Origin: Cliona cf. orientalis
Lineage: Eukaryota; Porifera; Demospongiae; Clionaida; Clionaidae
DNA: 64,000 nt
Direction: 5' to 3'
NCBI GenBank assembly: GCA_963930775.1
Contig: OZ005690.1
Coordinates: forward strand, 2,402,225-2,466,224
Shown piece after piece: positions 59,018 to 64,000 of the stretch. Below the pieces are notes generated by a model. That model saw only the letters and a program-made list of their open reading frames with translations. It had not been told where the DNA came from and ran no database searches. The translations under genes were made by a program, and so were the position numbers. The number at the start of each line of letters is the position of its first letter. The first letter of the stretch is position 1.

Positions 59018-60358
59018 CTGCACGCGCCCGCACGCGCTTAGATGGGTGCACGTGTAGGCGCATGCGCATTGATGCGTGGGTGTATAGAGCGTACTATGTT
59101 ATATCATGAATTGTCAGTTATAACTGTAGTGTAGGTCATTATAGTAGGCATATTACATCAAAATTTTAGATTATTCCTTACACTTTCTTTACCATACATA
59201 ATAATAAAGGAGGCTTCAAGATACAATTTAGTCTTTGTTCCATAAAATTTTATTGAGTGGTTGCGGAGATATGGCTGTTTTAATATTTTTAAATATCACA
59301 ATTTTTCTGCCAGGCTTGTGTGTACTATTCCAATAGGGGAATGGCACGTAACATGTTGATTGCTTTAGAGGCCTATAACTCAAAAACTACACTACTAATT
59401 GACTCCAAACTTGAAATATAGCATGTAAGTACCTCTCTACTTATTCTACTGATGAATTTAAAATGCCTTAATGAATAAAAAAAAATTTGGTGTGCATACA
59501 TGTTTGGCTGCTACAGTAGCTAACACTTCACTGCCTCAGAATTCCAGAAGCTGAGTTCATGCATAATTTTTTGAAATTACTAGTTTAGATGTCCGCTCAA
59601 ACACATACATAAGTTTTCATAGTATTACACACACATGTTCACATGTGTACATACTCATATGCACTTATTAATATTGTTTTCTGAAGTGGAATCTATTCTT
59701 AAAGTGTAAGATGAGCCCTGAGTTCTTTAGAAGCAACAAAGAGTTTAAAGTGCGTGCACTTTCTATGTATCATATTTTTTGACAGAAATAGTCTAGCTAG
59801 GGGTAGTTTGAGCCAAAAATTTCATTTTTCATATTTTCAACACATTTTCTCATATGTATACATGTCATTTTACGCAAAGTAAAATGCTTATTGATCTCTT
59901 CTCAACCGAATACTTCAAAAATTGTTAAAACTACTAAAAAATTTGAAATCAGCACCTTAAGTTACCCCTAGAAGCATAAAATGCTCTGGAGAAGTGAGCA
60001 ACATGGAGCAAGTTGAAGTTATCCATTAGCAATATTTATGTGCCACAGTAGTTGAGTATGTGGTATTTATGGAGTTTCCCTGAAGCCCTGCAATGCCGGA
60101 AGTGGTTACAACCCAACACTTTGGATACTGTAGTGTAGTGCTATCTTTGCTGAAGCCTGTGGTGCAAGTTTGTCAGTCAGTCTTGTAATTGGCCTAACAA
60201 CTGCCAACTCCTATTTTTTTTGGTGATACTATAATTAGGCATATCAGAACCCCCAAAAATTGCCTATAAAAAAACCTGCACACATATAAATATTATGAAG
60301 TTTCAGGGATCATAACTACTCACTACAATGTGCTATGAACACCAAAAGAAAGTAGGCC
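59018..60358. other. 1.3-kb interval without genes
   Basis: No ORF, repeat boundary or element recognised; AT-rich with scattered oligo-A/T. Much longer than other spacers in the array, so an old insertion is possible. Confidence 0.4.
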
Positions 60359-61932
60359 TTAATTTGCTTCGGTAAGTTTAGCACTGACTTCCCAGAGCCT
60401 TTCAGCCAGCTCGTCATCAGTGGCTTGAGGGTGCGACGTCTTCGTGATCATACAGTCGGCCAGGTACTGCCCGGTCACTCCCTCCATCTCCTCACTGACA
60501 GCACAGTAGATGGTGGTCTGGGCTCCTTCCAATGGAGTCTTAATACGTGTACGGAGCAAATTGGGAAGTAGCTTCAACTTCTGCATAGTTAAAAGATACA
60601 TTTCGTAGACGATAGAGCTTTGGTAATGCAACTATTCTCAGGCCCACTACCAACCACCTCCCTAATCTCGTGAACCAGCTAGACCACTCCCTCCACAGCG
60701 TTGGATGTATTGCATCTTTATACATCCAGCGCTGCAGAGGGAGTGGTCAGGTTCACAAGACTACCCCCCCCCCCCCCGGCCACTTTTTTCCTGGTAACCT
60801 GAGGGTGGGTTAGTTAATGGCTAAAGGTCAAGCTGTGGCATTTTATATACTTATAATCCCAAAACTAGTATTATAGACAGAGCATTTGCTGGACCATCTT
60901 CCCCATCTGGGAACAGTTGGCCATGCTTTCACGATGCTTTTGGCCAAGTCCCTCACTTTGATAGCTTCCATGCTTGCTGTACACTATCAATTTTGGAGCA
61001 ATCAAAGGGTGGAAACTGTTGTGACTGCCACGTCAACCACAAAAAGTAAATATTAGCATCCCCACGAAAGTTGCCCACAATAACACTATAGTACTAGAAG
61101 GTAACTTTCTTTCTCTGCTGTAGCTCTTGTTGACTTTCAATATTCAATACAATCTTACCATAGAAAGAGTAAGGTGGCGACTTAGCTCGGTCATGATGAC
61201 TCCCGGATGGAGAGAATTAGTAGTGACACGAGTGCCCTCGAGGCGCCTGGCAAGGGAGCGAGTGAAAAGAATATTAGCAATCTTGCTATTGCCGTAGGCT
61301 GTCCAAGCATCATACGATTTTTCCAAGTTGAGGTCGCCAAGGTCAAGGTTTGCCCTCAAATAAGCCCTCGACGAGACATTGACTATCCTAGCCGAGGGAG
61401 CTTCCTTGATGCGATCGAGAAGGAGATTGGTGAGGAGAAAGTGACCAAGATGGTTTATACCGATTTGCATCTCGAAACCATCCTTCGTGAGCTTTCGTTC
61501 TGGAACGGCCATTACTCCAGCGTTGTTGATGAGGATGTCAATTCGAGGCTCCTCTTCAAGAATCTTGGCTGCAAACTCTCTCACGGAATCCAGGGAGGCT
61601 AGATCCAGCTGAACAAACACCGCATTGTCGTTGCCACTTCTCTTCCTCACTTCAACAGCAGCTCTCTCTCCTCTTTCCTCACTGCGACAGGCAAGAATCA
61701 CCCTGGCGTTTCTCTTGGCCATATCCACAGCTGTCTCCAGTCCAATGCCAGTGTTGGCTCCTGTTATGATGACAGTCTTCCCGTCCAGCCTAGCCTGGGA
61801 CCTACACATACCAACACCACCAGCCGCCCATTTTCTGATAAGATAGACGCAGGCCAGGCCTACAGCTCCAGCTGCTAGTCCTCCAAATAACCAAGGGTTT
61901 CCGGCTACTATCTCAGGGAGATACGTACTCAT
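60359..61932 (-). CDS. S13: membrane-anchored SDR
   Basis: Exon 1 61159-61932, exon 2 60359-60580, 331 residues. Start at MSTYLPEIVAGNPWLFGG (a second ATG five codons upstream is possible). There is a two-residue insertion GM before [36 protein letters not shown] and YGNSK present. The intron holds a foldback element and a poly-C tract. Confidence 0.87.
60663..60777. mobile_element. Foldback element and poly-C in S13 intron
   Basis: Arms TAATCTCGTGAACC...ACCACTCCCTC and complement ending GTTCACAAGACTA at 60763, containing CAGCG(T/C)TGGATGTA. Poly-C14 follows. Related to 40678 and probably 8351. Confidence 0.65.
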
Positions 61933-62133
61933 CTTTAATATCTCCAAGCTCTTCTAGAACTGTGAAGCCTTTGTGAATATTAGCCACACCCACTATACAC
62001 TGAAAGCGACCCTTTACCAACTTTAGAACCAATGATGATATCACACTACTGAGAAAATAATATCATTAGTGACGTCTAATCTCTAATACTTGCGAAAAAT
62101 AATATTTAAATGGGGGGGGGGGGGGGACTACAG

Positions 62134-63334
62134 TCAGTTCTCCATTTTGGTGAATTTAGCACTGGCTTCCCAGAGGTTCTCAGCCAGGTCATCATCAGTG
62201 GCTTGAGGGTTCCTGGGCTTAAATATCTTACAATCAGAGAGGTACTGCCCGGTCACTCCCTCCATCTCCTCACTGACAGCACAGTAGATGGAAGTCTGGG
62301 CTCCTTGCGGAGGTGTCTTGAAGAGAATACGGAACGGAATCAACAGAGCCCTCTAATGAATGTATTTTGGGGAGGATCGAAGGAGAGAAAGAGAAGGGGG
62401 AGCCGGGAATGAAGGAGGAAGAGAGAGAAAGAAAGAGAAATGAAGGGAAAGAGAGAGGGAAAGAGAGATTCAGACTGAGTATAAATTCAGTAATCATGAA
62501 TTTCTCATGCTTTGAGTCTTTCATGTACATAAAATTAATACAGAATTATCAGACTCTACTACATACCAAAAATAGATTCATATTCCTCGTGAGCTCAGTA
62601 ACAATCACTCCAGGATGAAGGGTATTAGCTGTAACACGAGTGCCCTGGAGTCGCTTAGCAAGAGAGCGAGTAAAGAGGACATTAGCCAGCTTACTAGCCC
62701 CATAAGAGCCCCACTGAGAGTAAGACTTTTCAGAGTTGAGGTTATCCAAATCCAATCTTCCTCTTTCGCTGGCTTTTGACGAGACGTTGACTATCCTAGC
62801 TGAGGGAGCTTCCTTGATGCGATCAAGAAGGAGATTGGTGAGGAGAAAGTGACCAAGGTGGTTGGTACCAAACTGCATCTCAAAGCCATCCTGTGTCAGA
62901 GTGCGGTTAGGAATGGCCATCACTCCAGCGTTGTTGATGAGGATGTCAATTCGAGGCTCCCCTTCAAGGATCTTGGCTGCGAACTTTCTCACGGAATCCA
63001 GGGAGGCAAGATCCAGCTGAACAAACACCGCATTGTCGTTGCCACTTCTCTTCCTCACTTCAACAGCAGCTGTCTCTCCTCTTTCCACACTACGACAGGC
63101 AAGAATCACCCTGGCATTTCTCTTGGCCATGTCCACAGCTGTCTCCAGTCCAATGCCAGTGTTGGCTCCTGTGATAATCACTGTCTTCCCGTCCAGCCTA
63201 GCCTGGGACCTGCACACACCTCCAACCGCCCATTTCCTGATGAGATAGATACAGCCCAGGCCTACAGCTCCAGCTGCTAGTCCTCCAAACAATCGAGGAT
63301 TGTCGACCACCACATCTGGGACATATGTAGCCAT
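62134..63334 (-). CDS. S14: membrane-anchored SDR
   Basis: Exon 1 62567-63334, exon 2 62134-62352, 328 residues. Start [35 protein letters not shown] and YGASK intact. ILEGEP replaces ILEEEP. The intron is rich in GA (62380-62470). Confidence 0.87.
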
Positions 63335-63498
63335 TTTCTACGAGTCCTGTTGAAGTCCTTTATCGTTCTTGACGCATGTGACGGGACGGAACAAAGACGA
63401 AGTTTAAGGGTCAATGTTTTGAGCCACTCCCACAAAAATTATTGCACCCACGCAAATTCATGCCAATATTTATTTTATCTTGGCCACACTCCTAGATT

Positions 63499-63562
63499 AT
63501 TAACAAGATCAAGACATTTTGTGTAATACTAAATTTAGTATTACACAAAATATCTTGTTAAT
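63499..63562. repeat. 64-bp inverted repeat
   Basis: ATTAACAAGAT, CAAGAC, ATTTTGTGTAATACTAAATT and the complement of the first and last parts; the only asymmetry is the six-base CAAGAC bulge. Confidence 0.75.
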
Positions 63563-63707
63563 AGTATTATATATCTAACGTTGGCTACTGTTTCCTTACA
63601 TATTAATTTTATTTTGTGTAAATTATACTGAAGTTGAATAAGAAAACTATATTCAGGAGTGAAAATAACTACCAACTCTACATGATAACTGCCAATTCTA
63701 TTCAAGC

Positions 63708-63932
63708 TCATGGTTCTGTGAAATCAGTAAGTTTAGCACTGGCTTCCCAGAGCCTTTCAGCCAGCTCGTCATCAGTGAGTTGAGGGTGCGATGCCTTCCT
63801 GATCTTACAGTCGGCCAGGTACTGCCCGGTCACTCCCTCCATCTCCTCACTGACAGCACAGTAGATGGTGGTCTGGGCTCCTTGTTCAGGCGTCTTCAGA
63901 AGTAATATGGTAAACGGCTTAACCAGCTTCCT
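63708..63932 (-). CDS. S15: exon 2 of a further SDR, cut by window edge
   Basis: Phase-0 exon of 75 codons reading KTPEQGAQTTIYCAVSEEM then GQYLADCKI and ending in TGA, matching exon 2 of S8-S14. Exon 1 must lie beyond 64000. Confidence 0.8.
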   Translation of the reverse strand, partial: RKLVKPFTILLLKTPEQGAQTTIYCAVSEEMEGVTGQYLADCKIRKASHPQLTDDELAERLWEASAKLTDFTEP

Positions 63933-64000
63933 CTTTAACAGAAAATTATTTGCAAGATATAATAATTATTAGCAAACAAAGGATATAATATTATTGACAT

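Noticed and set aside
38032-63248. Repeated 60-140 residue frames antisense to every SDR exon 1, starting [16 protein letters not shown] or similar
   Set aside because: They are exact mirrors of the conserved SDR coding core; their similarity follows from that core and they lack independent support.

Overview
This is eukaryotic, metazoan DNA: AT-rich, with genes cut by many short GT-AG introns (mostly 50-150 bp), symmetric phase-1 extracellular exons, and abundant small hairpin and terminal-inverted-repeat elements. The gene content (large families of Ig/FN3-like receptors and tandem retinol-dehydrogenase-like SDR genes) and the base composition suggest a sponge, possibly an Amphimedon-like demosponge. 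That species guess is inference only.

Region 1 (about 1-36.2 kb) is a cluster of eight related transmembrane receptor genes, called Rec1 to Rec8 here. Each has a signal peptide, one Ig-like domain (hallmark T-x-W-x-G-x-x-F/I-x-C), one to three FN3-like beta domains and one transmembrane helix. The cytoplasmic tails are of different kinds. Plus-strand genes Rec2, Rec4 and Rec8 end in two tandem domains that read as ACT-like amino-acid-sensing folds. Rec6 (minus) ends in an ITIM-like tyrosine motif followed by a death domain, and Rec5 is a decaying copy of it. Rec3 and Rec7 (minus) have short tyrosine-containing tails. Rec1 runs off the left edge. Rec1/Rec2 and Rec7/Rec8 are head-to-head pairs whose start codons lie only about 190-250 bp apart. 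Rec3/Rec4 have the same orientation but are separated by a 7 kb block of mobile DNA (hairpin element, inverted-repeat element, non-LTR retrotransposon, microsatellite). Rec5 and Rec6 lie in two copies of a segmental duplication; the second copy keeps only the last exon of a Rec4-like gene. I consider this ACT-tailed / death-tailed paired receptor system the most novel content of the window.

Region 2 (about 36.5-64 kb) is a tandem array of 15 SDR genes resembling RDH11-14-type retinol dehydrogenases (called S1 to S15). Each has a long exon 1 (Rossmann fold and catalytic YxxxK) and a short exon 2. S1 and S2 are on plus, S3-S15 on minus. S1, S4 and S10 carry frameshifts; S15 is cut by the right edge; an orphan N-terminal fragment lies at 47.15 kb. 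The cofactor-binding half is nearly identical across the array while the ends differ, which suggests gene conversion. S11 and S12 have promoters with a TATA box and a perfect heat-shock element. An intronless type II membrane protein with a glycosyltransferase-like DDD motif sits inside the array at 54.3-55.4 kb.

All gene models were built by eye from splice signals, reading-frame phase and comparison between the paralogues in the window. Domain names (ACT, FN3, Ig, death) rest on motif recognition and need profile or structure searches.
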